Source: Chitinophaga varians (GTDB lineage Bacteria > Bacteroidota > Bacteroidia > Chitinophagales > Chitinophagaceae). From it: DNA of 64,000 nucleotides. How positions within the stretch are numbered: position 1 is the stretch's first letter; every line of letters begins with the position of its first letter. The notes under the pieces are model-generated. The model saw only the letters and a list, made by a program, of their open reading frames with translations. It was not told the origin of the DNA and made no database searches. Below are positions 27,637 through 36,271 of the stretch, one piece after another. The stretch spans positions 310,001 through 374,000 of the forward strand of contig NZ_JABAIA010000002.1 in NCBI RefSeq assembly GCF_012641275.1, read 5' to 3'. A program made the translations under genes and the position numbers.

Positions 27637-28878
27637 TTATACCATTGGGATTTCAGCTACCTGGTAAACTTTCTCATCGAGCTTGGCTTTGGTTTCGCTG
27701 AAAGCTTTCAGTGTCAGTTCAATGTCCTCGTCTGTGTGAGCAGCGGTTGGGATCAGTCGGTAGATGATCTGGCCTTTTGGAATAACGGGATATACCACGA
27801 TAGAGCAGAAGATGTTGTAATTTTCGCGGAGGTCCAGGCACATGGCTGTAGCTTCCGGAATATCGCCCTGCAGGTAGATCGGGGTAACGGGAGAGTTGGT
27901 TTTACCGATGTTGAAACCGCGGGCTTTCAGGCCGTTCTGCAGTTTATTCACATTTTCCCACAGTTTTGCTTTCATTTCCGGGTGTTTGCGCATCAGTTCC
28001 ACTCTTTTCAGGTGGCCGATAACGATTGGCAGCGGAATAGATTTAGCAAAGATCTGGGAGCGCATGTTATAGCGCAGATAGTTGATGATGGCTTTTTCGC
28101 CGCTGATGAAAGCGCCGATAGAAGCGCCGGATTTAGCGAAGGTATTGAACAGCAGGTCGATTTTGTCCTGTACGCCTTGTTCTTCGCCGGTACCTGCACC
28201 GGTTTTACCCATGGTACCGAAGCCGTGGGCGTCGTCTACCAGCAGGCGGAATTCAAATTTATCTTTCAGTGCGGCGATTTCTTTCAGTTTACCCTGGTCG
28301 CCCGCCATACCGAATACGCCTTCTGTTACCACCAGGATGCCGCCACCTTGTGCGTTAGCCAGTTCAGTAGCGCGTCTCAGTTGTTTTTCGCAATCTTCGA
28401 TGTCATTGTGTTTGAACACATAACGTTTGCCGGGGTGGAGGCGCAGGCCATCCAGGATGGAGGCGTGGCATTCTGCGTCGTACACGATAACGTCCCTGCG
28501 GCCGCAAATAGCATCGATGGCACTCATGATGCCCTGATAGCCGTAGTTCAGCAAGGTGGTATCTTCTTTACCCATGTAATCGGACAGTTCGCGCTCGAGC
28601 TGCTCGTGATAGTTGGTGTTGCCGCTCATCATGCGGGCGCCCATGGGCGCTGCAAGACCAAAGTCGGCTGCCGCTTTTGCGTCGGTAGCCCGTACTTCCG
28701 GAAGATTGGCCAGCCCCAGGTAGTTATTGAGGCTCCAAACTATTTTTTCATTGCCCCGGAATTTCATGCGGGGGCCTATTTCCCCTTCCAGCTTAGGGAA
28801 GGCGAAATAGCCATGGGCTCTGTCTGAATGCTCCCCAATGGGGCCCATGTGCTTCAGCAGTTTCTCGAAAATATCCAT
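27637..28878 (-). CDS. Alpha-oxoamine synthase family PLP enzyme (acyltransferase)
   Basis: 413 aa. It is a fold-type I PLP enzyme of the family of serine palmitoyltransferase, glycine C-acetyltransferase and AONS. Visible are NNYLGLA near 51-57, the VVTEGVFGMAGDQG segment, VDDAHGFGTMGKTG and the PLP-binding Lys249 in TFAKSGASIG. It condenses an amino acid with an acyl thioester and releases CO2. The N terminus (FPKLEGEIGPRMKF) marks a Bacteroidota branch distinct from the Bacteroides SPT. Candidate products are 3-ketosphinganine or, with cysteate, the sulfonolipid precursor 3-ketocapnine. The acceptor is not provable here. Confidence 0.82.
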   Translation of the reverse strand: MDIFEKLLKHMGPIGEHSDRAHGYFAFPKLEGEIGPRMKFRGNEKIVWSLNNYLGLANLPEVRATDAKAAADFGLAAPMGARMMSGNTNYHEQLERELSDYMGKEDTTLLNYGYQGIMSAIDAICGRRDVIVYDAECHASILDGLRLHPGKRYVFKHNDIEDCEKQLRRATELANAQGGGILVVTEGVFGMAGDQGKLKEIAALKDKFEFRLLVDDAHGFGTMGKTGAGTGEEQGVQDKIDLLFNTFAKSGASIGAFISGEKAIINYLRYNMRSQIFAKSIPLPIVIGHLKRVELMRKHPEMKAKLWENVNKLQNGLKARGFNIGKTNSPVTPIYLQGDIPEATAMCLDLRENYNIFCSIVVYPVIPKGQIIYRLIPTAAHTDEDIELTLKAFSETKAKLDEKVYQVAEIPMV

Positions 28879-28923
28879 ACGCTATATTATGTAATAGTTA
28901 AATGCTTTGATAAAAAGAGGACA

Positions 28924-28931
28924 CAAAGGTA
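28924..28931 (-). promoter_or_regulatory. -7 box of the alpha-oxoamine synthase gene
   Basis: TACCTTTG on the minus strand, 46 bases before the ATG; no TTG at -33. Confidence 0.45.
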
Positions 28932-28939
28932 TTAAAATA

Positions 28940-28968
28940 TTGCTTTTTCTAAACTTCGATTACATTTG
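28940..28968 (+). promoter_or_regulatory. Promoter of the PafA-like gene
   Basis: TTGC at 28940-28943, 17 bases, then TACATTTG at 28961-28968. It is divergent from, and overlaps the upstream region of, the neighbouring promoter. The predicted leader is about 75 bases. Confidence 0.55.
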
Positions 28969-29048
28969 CCAGCGTCATTTTAATGCTGCGGTTTCACCGG
29001 CCTCTGCCGGCAAAAGTACGTTTATCTTATAAAAAGCAATAATATCTA

Positions 29049-30719
29049 ATGAAAAGGATCTCCCTGCTTGCCTTTGCCCTGGTGATCGCCACCACAGGCA
29101 CCCGGGCTCAAAAGGCCACTTCACCAAAACCTTTCAATCATCTGGCGACAGCCAAAAGCAGCAAAACAGCTGCCAAACCCAAACTGATCGTAGGCATGGT
29201 AGTAGACCAGATGCGCTGGGACTACCTGTACCGCTATAGCAACAGGTATGCTGCCGGAGGCTTTAAAAGACTGTTGCAGGAAGGTTTCTCCTGCGAAAAT
29301 ACACTGATCAACTATACACCCACCATCACCGCCTGTGGCCATACTTGCGTATATACCGGTTCTGTGCCGGCTATCCATGGTATCATTGGCAACACCTGGT
29401 ACAGCCCCGAAATAGGCCGCACTATGTACTGCGCGGAAGATACCACCATGACTACCGTTGGCAGCACCTCCGCTGCGGGTAAAATGAGCCCGCGCAATAT
29501 GCTGGTCACCACTATTGGTGATGAACTGCGCCTGTCCAACCATTTCCAGAGCAAAGTGGTAGGCGTGGCCATTAAGGACCGTGGCGCTATCCTGCCGGCC
29601 GGCCACAGTGCCAACGCCGCTTACTGGTATGATGGTACTACCGGCAACTGGGTAACCAGCTCCTATTACATGAATGAGCTGCCAGGCTGGGCACAACAGT
29701 TCAACAACGAAAAATGGCCACAGCAATACCTGTCTAAACCCTGGACCACACTGTATCCTGTATCTTCTTACACGCTCAGCACCGCTGATGAAAAAGTGTA
29801 TGAAGGCAAATATAAAAACAGCACTACCGGCACTTCTTTTCCACATGACCTGAGCGGAGCTGCCAACAGCGCTATTGCTGCTTCCCCATTTGGCAACACC
29901 ATGACTCTGGAGTTTGCGAAAAAGGCCATGGAAGCGTATAATATGGGTAAAGGCGCCGCGACCGATTTTCTCGCCATCAGCCTTTCTTCTACCGATTATG
30001 TAGGCCACCAGTTTGGACCTAATTCCATCGAAGCGGAAGATACCTACCTGCGCCTGGACCACGACCTGGCCAGGTTCTTCCAGTACCTGGACGCTAATAT
30101 CGGCAAAGGACAATACCTGTTCTTCATCACCGCAGATCACGGCGTAGCCCATGTACCGGGATTCCTGGAAGAAAACAAACTGCCGGGCGGCACCTGGGAC
30201 GACCACGCTGCCATGAAAGACCTGAACGAAAAAATCGCTGCCAGATTTGGCGTGAAAGACGCGATCAAAGCTGTGGACAACTATCAGCTGTGGATGAACC
30301 ACGACGTGATCGAGGTGTCCGGCAAGAACTACAACGATATCCAGCAGTTTATCATCAGCAACCTGCAGAAATCCCCCGCTATTGCGAAGGCGTTCCCTAT
30401 CCGTGACCTGATGGTGACCGTGCTGCCTGAGCCTATGCGCACCATGATGACCAACGGTTACAATACCAAACGGAGCGGAGATATTCAGATCGTATTGTCG
30501 CCGGCTTATATCGATGGCGGCAAAACCGGCACCACGCATGGTTTATGGTATCCTTACGACGCGCATATCCCGTTGGTATGGATGGGATGGGGCGTTCGGC
30601 CGGGTAAAACCAACCGTACCGTGGGTATGACCGATATTGCGCCCACACTGGCCGCCCTGTTGCATATCCAGATGCCAAGCGGCAACGTAGGACAAGTGAT
30701 CCAGGAGATTACTCATTAA
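29049..30719 (+). CDS. PafA-like exported alkaline phosphatase family protein
   Basis: 556 aa. Signal peptide about 1-20. The alkaline phosphatase superfamily metal ligands and nucleophile can be traced: Asp53 in GMVVDQMRWD, nucleophile Thr near 94 in TPTITACGHTC, the Asp/His pair in SSTDYVGHQFGP, and DHGVAHVPG further on. The spacing between Asp53 and Thr94 equals that of the known PafA enzyme. It would hydrolyse phosphate monoesters in the periplasm. Substrate range is not known. Confidence 0.87.
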   Translation: MKRISLLAFALVIATTGTRAQKATSPKPFNHLATAKSSKTAAKPKLIVGMVVDQMRWDYLYRYSNRYAAGGFKRLLQEGFSCENTLINYTPTITACGHTCVYTGSVPAIHGIIGNTWYSPEIGRTMYCAEDTTMTTVGSTSAAGKMSPRNMLVTTIGDELRLSNHFQSKVVGVAIKDRGAILPAGHSANAAYWYDGTTGNWVTSSYYMNELPGWAQQFNNEKWPQQYLSKPWTTLYPVSSYTLSTADEKVYEGKYKNSTTGTSFPHDLSGAANSAIAASPFGNTMTLEFAKKAMEAYNMGKGAATDFLAISLSSTDYVGHQFGPNSIEAEDTYLRLDHDLARFFQYLDANIGKGQYLFFITADHGVAHVPGFLEENKLPGGTWDDHAAMKDLNEKIAARFGVKDAIKAVDNYQLWMNHDVIEVSGKNYNDIQQFIISNLQKSPAIAKAFPIRDLMVTVLPEPMRTMMTNGYNTKRSGDIQIVLSPAYIDGGKTGTTHGLWYPYDAHIPLVWMGWGVRPGKTNRTVGMTDIAPTLAALLHIQMPSGNVGQVIQEITH

Positions 30720-30746
30720 AAGTTTATTCCTTATATTGCTCATGAA

Positions 30747-30785
30747 AGTACGGATGGTTGCCGGCACGCTGTGGCCATCCGTACT
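30747..30785 (+). other. Hairpin between the phosphatase and crotonase genes
   Basis: AGTACGGATGG at 30747-30757 pairs perfectly with 30775-30785 across a 17-base loop. No T run follows, so it may be a weak terminator or an mRNA-processing or stability element. Confidence 0.5.
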
Positions 30786-30802
30786 GTGTAATTCTTTACC
30801 AT

Positions 30803-31582
30803 ATGGAATTCAACTTGTTGCAATATGAGGTGGCATCCCGCACAGCCACCATCACCCTGAACCGGCCTGATAAGCGGAATGCGCTGAATGGCCAGCTGGT
30901 GGCGGAGCTCCGGCAGGCATTCGCCAAAGCTGCCGCAGATGAAGGCGTGAAAGTGATTGTATTGAAAGGCAACGGAGAAGCTTTTTGTGCCGGGGCAGAC
31001 CTGGAATACCTGCAGCAGTTGCAACAAAATACCTATGATGAGAACCTCGCAGACTCTCGGGAGCTGATGCAGTTGTTCCAGGAAATTTATCTGCTTGATA
31101 AGGTAGTGATAGCCCAGGTAGAGGGCCATGCTGTGGCGGGAGGCTGCGGGCTGGTGACCGTTTGCGACCTGAGTTACGCCGTACCCCAAGCCATGATGGG
31201 CTACACCGAAGTGAAAATTGGCTTTATCCCTGCGCTGGTAGCTGTTTTCCTCGTCAGAAAAATAGGAGAGGGCAGGGCCCGCGAATTATTGTTGACCGGC
31301 CGGCTGGTGACCGCCGAAAAAGCTGCCCATGATGGCCTGATCACCGCCGTTATCCCTGCCGGAGAAATTAAGGCGCATGTGGCCAAAGTGGCTGCCAGCT
31401 TATGTAACGACGCATCCGGCAATTCCCTGAAGGTGACCAAAAAATTGATTGGCACAGTGTTGGACTTACCTATAAAAGACGGACTGGAGCATGCAGCTGA
31501 ACTGAATGCCGCCACCCGTGGACATGAAGACTGTAAACGCGGGATAGCTGCGTTTTTGCATAAAGAAAAGCTTGTATGGTAA
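30803..31582 (+). CDS. Enoyl-CoA hydratase/isomerase family protein
   Basis: 259 aa from the ATG at 30803 (open 15 codons earlier). The crotonase fold is clear: oxyanion segments FCAGAD (61-66) and AGGCG (112-116), and LNRPDKRNALN at the start. Of the two catalytic Glu residues of enoyl-CoA hydratase, the second is present (Glu136 in TEVKIG), while the first is Gly116. That pattern fits isomerases or other crotonases with one acid. It probably acts on an acyl-CoA in fatty acid or leucine breakdown; the substrate is unknown. Confidence 0.85.
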   Translation: MEFNLLQYEVASRTATITLNRPDKRNALNGQLVAELRQAFAKAAADEGVKVIVLKGNGEAFCAGADLEYLQQLQQNTYDENLADSRELMQLFQEIYLLDKVVIAQVEGHAVAGGCGLVTVCDLSYAVPQAMMGYTEVKIGFIPALVAVFLVRKIGEGRARELLLTGRLVTAEKAAHDGLITAVIPAGEIKAHVAKVAASLCNDASGNSLKVTKKLIGTVLDLPIKDGLEHAAELNAATRGHEDCKRGIAAFLHKEKLVW

Positions 31583-31622
31583 ACTATACCTGCTGTCACA
31601 ACCACTAACCAACACCACAACT

Positions 31623-32273
31623 ATGTCATACCGGTTGTTTTTAACATATTTCCTGCTGTGGATAACCAGCCCTATACTGGCACAACGCGTTATTTCCGAC
31701 GCCAAGATAGTTTACAAGATAGACCTGCCGCCTGAGCGCGCCCAGATGGACGCCATGCAGGAAGGAAGTACGCTTACCCAGTATATGCGGGGCCAGTTGA
31801 GCAGGATAGACATGGACTTCAACATTGTCAAATACACTTACCTGATCAACAGTAAAGATGAAACGCTGACCACGCTGATAGACCAGCATGGCAACAAGTA
31901 CCTCATCCGTGCCAACAAGGGGCAGTACGAAAAGGAGCTGAAGCAGTATGAAAATGTTCAGTTTAAGGACCAGGCTGAAACCCGGCAGATAGCAGGTTAT
32001 ACCTGTAAAAAGACGATTGGCACCATGCCGGACGGCACCACCTTCGAAGTGTATTACACGCCCGATTTAGTGCCTGAAAACAAGCATTATAACCGCCGGT
32101 TTGTTAACCTGAAAGGGATACCCCTTGAATTCGAGATCGTGACCAAAACCGGCTCTAAAATGCGTGTAATAGCAACCAAGGTAGAGCTGTATCCTATTCC
32201 TGCTTCTTATTTTGATGTGCCTAAGACCGGTTACAAGATCGTAAGCCCGGAAGAGCTGAAAACGATGCAGTAA
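31623..32273 (+). CDS. Exported protein, DUF4412/GLPGLI-like
   Basis: 216 aa from the ATG at 31623. Signal peptide about 1-20 (ends ILAQ). The rest is beta-rich, with the patterns IAGYTCKKTIG and FEVYYTPDLVPE, which recall the DUF4412/GLPGLI group of Bacteroidota envelope proteins: a Cys after AGY and a conserved YYT segment. No enzyme motif is visible. It starts 40 bases after the crotonase gene and may be read through from it. Confidence 0.65.
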   Translation: MSYRLFLTYFLLWITSPILAQRVISDAKIVYKIDLPPERAQMDAMQEGSTLTQYMRGQLSRIDMDFNIVKYTYLINSKDETLTTLIDQHGNKYLIRANKGQYEKELKQYENVQFKDQAETRQIAGYTCKKTIGTMPDGTTFEVYYTPDLVPENKHYNRRFVNLKGIPLEFEIVTKTGSKMRVIATKVELYPIPASYFDVPKTGYKIVSPEELKTMQ

Positions 32274-32375
32274 GACAGGGGCCGAAGCGGCGGCCTGAAA
32301 GACAGGCACATGCTCCGCAAAGCAGCAGCCGGGCTGGGCATGGGCCCGGACATCTCCCGAAAAAATTATAAAAAG

Positions 32376-32418
32376 AAAAAGGCCTATCAAGAAGTTGTTA
32401 AACTTTTTGATAGGCCCG
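32376..32418 (-). terminator. Terminator of the small exported protein gene
   Basis: A perfect 16-bp stem (32381-32396 with 32401-32416, loop GTTA) followed by TTTTTCTTTTT on the minus strand. Confidence 0.85.
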
Positions 32419-32444
32419 TATTTGTACTTGAAGAAACGTTAAGG

Positions 32445-32840
32445 TCAGCCTTTCTTAAGCGGCAGGATAATCTGCAGTTTTTGAAAGTTCATATTGTTGA
32501 CCGGCGGCTGTACAGGTTGTACAGTGTAAGGCACAACATAAGTCGTATTGCCTTTGGTGTAGGACATTACAGACTGAAAGTTAATCACATTGGTATTGGT
32601 GAACTTAAAATTTGAATTGTAGCTGCCTGTGAATCTGTAACCGGCGTCGAGGGCCAGGTTGGTTTTGGGCATGGCGGTATTCAACACGAAGTGGTTATCG
32701 GTCTTTTTCGCCTTGTCTTTTTCATTATCGGAGGGCAAAATGGTATTATTTGCCAGGGCGCTAATGGCGAACAGGGCCATAGCTCCTGCCAATAGGCAAG
32801 ACAATGAAAAAGTCCTTGATATGTGAATTTTCGTTTTCAT
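32445..32840 (-). CDS. Small exported protein of unknown function
   Basis: 131 aa from the ATG at 32840 (the frame is open 14 codons upstream). Signal peptide about 1-29 (ends AISALANN). A charged Lys/Asp stretch follows and then a beta-strand rich C terminus with Pro-Val repeats (VQPVQPPV). I do not recognise the family. It is a single-gene unit with a strong terminator, so it is probably well expressed under some condition. Confidence 0.6.
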   Translation of the reverse strand: MKTKIHISRTFSLSCLLAGAMALFAISALANNTILPSDNEKDKAKKTDNHFVLNTAMPKTNLALDAGYRFTGSYNSNFKFTNTNVINFQSVMSYTKGNTTYVVPYTVQPVQPPVNNMNFQKLQIILPLKKG

Positions 32841-32955
32841 TGTAACACAAATATACAAACTTTTCGATCTATTATATAACAAATCCTTAACGCAAATTAC
32901 AATAAATTCTTAATAAAATGTTAAAAAAATTATAAACGGTTTTAAATACTGCGAA

Positions 32956-32984
32956 TTGGTGGATACATAAAAGTCTTATATTTA
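32956..32984 (+). promoter_or_regulatory. Promoter of the TPR gene, leaderless layout
   Basis: TTGG at 32956-32959, 17 bases, then TATATTTA at 32977-32984 (one base off TAnnTTTG). The predicted start falls on or next to the A of the ATG at 32990. Confidence 0.5.
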
Positions 32985-32989
32985 CATTA

Positions 32990-34411
32990 ATGAGTAAAGA
33001 TTTTTCTTTTTTAAACGAGGATTTTGATGATCTGAGAGACTTGTTGCAGCAGTTTGAAAATCTGAGGGCGGGTAAATCTCACTCTTTTCTGGACGAGGAC
33101 TCATTTGAGCAGATCATAGACTATTATGACGAGCAGGATGAAATGCCGATTGCATTGCAGGCCGCCGAAATAGCTATAGCACAGTTTCCCTATTCCTCCG
33201 CACTTCTTCTGAAAAAGGCCAACTTACTGATAGAAACCAAAAAGTACAAAGAAGCCCTTCATTTACTGGACAAAGCCGCTTTACTGGACCGCAACGATAT
33301 CAATTTGTATATCCTGCAGACCGACGTATACCTGGCGCTGAACCAGCATCAGAAGGCTGCGGACGTACTGAATGAGCAGATTGACCAGTTTGAGGGGGAA
33401 GACAAGACGGAACTGTTGCTGGAACTGGCGGACGTATATGATGACTGGGAGGAGTTCGAGAAAGTGTTCGACTGCCTGAAAATGGCGCTGGAACATGAAC
33501 CCAACAATGAGGAAGCGTTGCATAAGATCTGCTTCTGGACTGAGTTTACCGGCAGAAACGAAGAGAGTATCCGGTTACATACCTGGATCATAGACGAGCA
33601 CCCGTTCAACCACCTGGCGTGGTTTAACCTGGGCACTGCCTACCAGGGGCTGAAGCTGTACGAAAAGGCGATAGACGCCTATCAATACGCAGTGGCCATT
33701 GACGAGAAATTTGACTACGCTTACCGGAACATGGGCGATGCCTATATCCGTTTGCGTAAATATGCTGATGCGATCGAAGTATTGCAGAAGCACCTGGAAA
33801 TCGCCAAACCGGAAGATGTGATCTATGAGGCCATCGGACATTGTTATGAGCGGCAGCGCAAGTACACCCAGGCCCGTTATTACTACCGGAAGGCTTCCCA
33901 CCTGAGCCCCAACGACGATAAATTGTTTTACAAGATCGCCGTGGCCTATATGATGGAGGAAAACTGGGACAACGCCGTCAAATCATTGCTTAACGCATTG
34001 AAAATAAACAAACAGAGTGCAGAATACAATATGAGCCTCGGCGAATGTTACCTGCAGCTGGGCAAGGAAAAAGACGCGCTGCTTTATTTCGTGAACGCCG
34101 TGCGTATCCGTCCAAAGAGCGTGCAGCCCTGGCAGGAGCTGATAAAAGGCCTGTATGTATTTGGTTTTCTGGAAGAAGCGCTCGATCAACTGGCTGCTGC
34201 TGAGGAAAAAGCCGGTCGAAAACCGGTGTTCCAATATTACCGGGCCGCTATCCTGATAGCGCAGGGCAAGACCAAAGAAGGATTGCTGCACCTGGAAACC
34301 GCGCTGCAGCAGGCTCCCAAGGCCCTCAAAAAGCTGGTGGAGCTGGACCCCGCCATTTTACAACATGTGAGTGTGGTAGACCTGATCGCTCAATACCGCA
34401 AGAAACGTTAA
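32990..34411 (+). CDS. TPR protein
   Basis: 473 aa. From about residue 45 on, at least eight to ten tetratricopeptide repeats are visible; one example is AWFNLGTAYQGLKLYEKAID, with Gly/Tyr/Ala at the TPR positions. The acidic N terminus (DFSFLNEDFDDLRDLLQQFE) is not a signal peptide, so it is cytosolic. TPR arrays bind partner proteins; the partner is unknown. The family is widespread in Bacteroidota, usually with a single copy. It is transcribed alone. Confidence 0.85.
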   Translation: MSKDFSFLNEDFDDLRDLLQQFENLRAGKSHSFLDEDSFEQIIDYYDEQDEMPIALQAAEIAIAQFPYSSALLLKKANLLIETKKYKEALHLLDKAALLDRNDINLYILQTDVYLALNQHQKAADVLNEQIDQFEGEDKTELLLELADVYDDWEEFEKVFDCLKMALEHEPNNEEALHKICFWTEFTGRNEESIRLHTWIIDEHPFNHLAWFNLGTAYQGLKLYEKAIDAYQYAVAIDEKFDYAYRNMGDAYIRLRKYADAIEVLQKHLEIAKPEDVIYEAIGHCYERQRKYTQARYYYRKASHLSPNDDKLFYKIAVAYMMEENWDNAVKSLLNALKINKQSAEYNMSLGECYLQLGKEKDALLYFVNAVRIRPKSVQPWQELIKGLYVFGFLEEALDQLAAAEEKAGRKPVFQYYRAAILIAQGKTKEGLLHLETALQQAPKALKKLVELDPAILQHVSVVDLIAQYRKKR

Positions 34412-34449
34412 CCAATGTTATTTACTTTTAAAATAAAGTATAGTCTTCT

Positions 34450-34457
34450 TATTTTTG
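34450..34457 (+). promoter_or_regulatory. -7 box of comA
   Basis: TATTTTTG predicts a start near 34463 and a leader of about 130 bases with several small possible stems (for example TGTC-ATG-GACA near 34478). No known riboswitch was recognised. Confidence 0.4.
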
Positions 34458-34593
34458 CGCCGGCTTTTTAAATTGTCATGGACATAAGCCATTGTATTTC
34501 CGGTTACTAAAATTGCAGCTACACTATCCCAACTTGCCCGGGTGAAAAATAGTATGTGTTTTACTGACCTATAAGAAGATAAAAATATTTCAA

Positions 34594-35358
34594 ATGAATT
34601 TTAATCTGACACAAATCCCGGAAAGGACGAAGAAACCCCGCACCCATGGGCTTACCATGGTGATGGACAAGGGGCTTAGTTTGGAAGAAGCAAGAAATTT
34701 TTTATCGGCGTCGGGACCACACGTGGATATCCTGAAACTCGGCTTTGGTACTGCGTTTGTCACGCCCAACCTGCGCGCGAAAATTGAGCTTTACCAGTCG
34801 GCCAATATTCCGGTATATTTTGGCGGTACTTTGTTTGAAGCATTTCTCATCCGTAACCAGTTTGATGAATACGTGAAGCTGGTACAAGACTACGGTATCA
34901 ATTACATGGAGGTGTCTGATGGTTCCATCATCATCCCGCATGCTGAAAAATGCGGCTACATCGAAAAACTGTCTAAAATCGGCCTGGTACTGAGTGAAGT
35001 GGGCTCCAAAGACGCGGAACATATTATTCCTCCTTATAAATGGATCGAATTAATGAGAGCGGAACTGTCTGCCGGCGCTACCTATGTGATCGCAGAAGCC
35101 CGCGAAAGCGGTAACGTAGGCATTTACCGCGGTACCGGTGAAGTACGCGAAGGCCTGGTACAGGAAATCCTGACCCAGATCCCCGCTGAAAAAATCATCT
35201 GGGAAGCACCTCAGAAAGCACAACAACTGTACTTCCTGGAGCTGGTAGGCTGCAATGCCAACCTCGGCAACCTGGCGCCCAACGAGGTGATCTCCCTCGA
35301 AGCGATGCGCGTAGGCCTGAGAGGCGATACCTTCCACCTGTTTCTTGACAAAGAATAA
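34594..35358 (+). CDS. comA: Phosphosulfolactate synthase
   Basis: 254 aa, the length of the ComA TIM-barrel family. Conserved segments are seen: TMVMDKG, VDILKLGFGT, GINYMEVSDG, VGSKDA and YVIAEARESG, plus the C-terminal GNLAPNEVISLEAMRVGLRGDT. It adds sulfite to phosphoenolpyruvate to form phosphosulfolactate. In methanogens this feeds coenzyme M. A Bacteroidota does not need coenzyme M, so a role in making sulfolactate, sulfopyruvate or cysteate, possibly for sulfonolipids, is inferred. No comB or comC is adjacent. Confidence 0.9.
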   Translation: MNFNLTQIPERTKKPRTHGLTMVMDKGLSLEEARNFLSASGPHVDILKLGFGTAFVTPNLRAKIELYQSANIPVYFGGTLFEAFLIRNQFDEYVKLVQDYGINYMEVSDGSIIIPHAEKCGYIEKLSKIGLVLSEVGSKDAEHIIPPYKWIELMRAELSAGATYVIAEARESGNVGIYRGTGEVREGLVQEILTQIPAEKIIWEAPQKAQQLYFLELVGCNANLGNLAPNEVISLEAMRVGLRGDTFHLFLDKE

Positions 35359-35381
35359 TTCCGTAAAGGAATGATATATTA

Positions 35382-35440
35382 GAGACCTGATTATTTATGA
35401 TGCAACAAAACATTCTAAATAATCAGGTCTCTTCTTTTTT
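35382..35440 (+). terminator. Terminator of comA
   Basis: A perfect 16-bp stem (35382-35397 with 35416-35431), loop of 18 bases, then TTCTTTTTT. It separates comA from aroE. Confidence 0.9.
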
Positions 35441-35452
35441 AAAAAACAACAC

Positions 35453-36184
35453 ATGAAAACATACGGCCTTATTGGCTTTCCGCTCAGCCACTCTTTTTCC
35501 AAAGGGTTTTTTACCGAAAAATTTGAAAAAGAACACATCGCCGGACATCAGTATGAAACCTTCCCCATACCGGCTATCACCGGGTTCCCCGCGTTGCTGG
35601 CCGAGCACCCGGACCTGTGCGGCCTGAACGTCACTATTCCCTATAAAGAACAGGTGATCCCTTATCTCGATGAACTCAGCGATGCCGCCGCTAACATCGG
35701 GGCTGTCAACTGCATCCGCTTTAAAGATGGCAAAAAGAAAGGCTTTAATACTGACGTGATCGGATTCCGCAATTCGCTGGAACCCCTGCTGCAACAGCAC
35801 CATACAAAAGCCCTCGTGCTGGGCACCGGCGGCGCGGCCAAAGCTGTGATGTATGCATTGCAGGAAATGAACATCCCTTACATGGTGGCCAGTCGTACGC
35901 CCGGTAACGGAACAGTGGCCTATAGTTCGCTGGACCAGGCTATCATGGAGGCGCACACGCTGATCATCAACACTACGCCGCTGGGCATGTACCCTAACGT
36001 AGACGCCTGTCCGGAGATCCCCTATGAATTCATTACCTCCAGGCATCTGCTGTATGACCTGGTGTATAACCCTGCCGAGACGCTGTTCCTGCAAAAAGGC
36101 GCCGCACAGGGCGCGGCCATTAAAAACGGGCATGAGATGCTGATCCTGCAGGCAGAGGCTTCATGGGACATCTGGAACAAGTAG
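35453..36184 (+). CDS. aroE: Shikimate dehydrogenase
   Basis: 243 aa, a short AroE. Substrate-binding SHS is at 12-14. The catalytic dyad Lys65 (NVTIPYKE) and Asp101 (FNTDVIGF) is intact. The NADP-binding LGTGGAAKAV lies near 123-132. It reduces dehydroshikimate to shikimate in aromatic amino acid synthesis. Only about 20 bases separate the comA terminator from its ATG, so its promoter must lie within or before that terminator. Confidence 0.94.
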   Translation: MKTYGLIGFPLSHSFSKGFFTEKFEKEHIAGHQYETFPIPAITGFPALLAEHPDLCGLNVTIPYKEQVIPYLDELSDAAANIGAVNCIRFKDGKKKGFNTDVIGFRNSLEPLLQQHHTKALVLGTGGAAKAVMYALQEMNIPYMVASRTPGNGTVAYSSLDQAIMEAHTLIINTTPLGMYPNVDACPEIPYEFITSRHLLYDLVYNPAETLFLQKGAAQGAAIKNGHEMLILQAEASWDIWNK

Positions 36185-36209
36185 CCGTTACCGTAAGTAA
36201 ATCATTATA

Positions 36210-36258
36210 AAAACAAAGAGCGAAGATCTCCGGCAGGACATCTTCGCTCTTTGTTTAT
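36210..36258. terminator. Terminator between aroE and the methyltransferase gene
   Basis: AAACAAAGAGCGAAGA pairs with 36241-36256 and is followed by TTTATTTG. It is placed between convergent genes and may serve both. Confidence 0.8.
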
Positions 36259-36271
36259 TTGTTTGTGCCGG

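Noticed and set aside
29121..30539. 472-codon frame opposite the PafA-like gene
   Set aside because: Antisense shadow; the phosphatase motifs on the + strand are unambiguous.
35382..35440. Inverted repeat after comA as an attachment or insertion site
   Set aside because: Perfect stem followed by T run directly after a stop codon fits a terminator.
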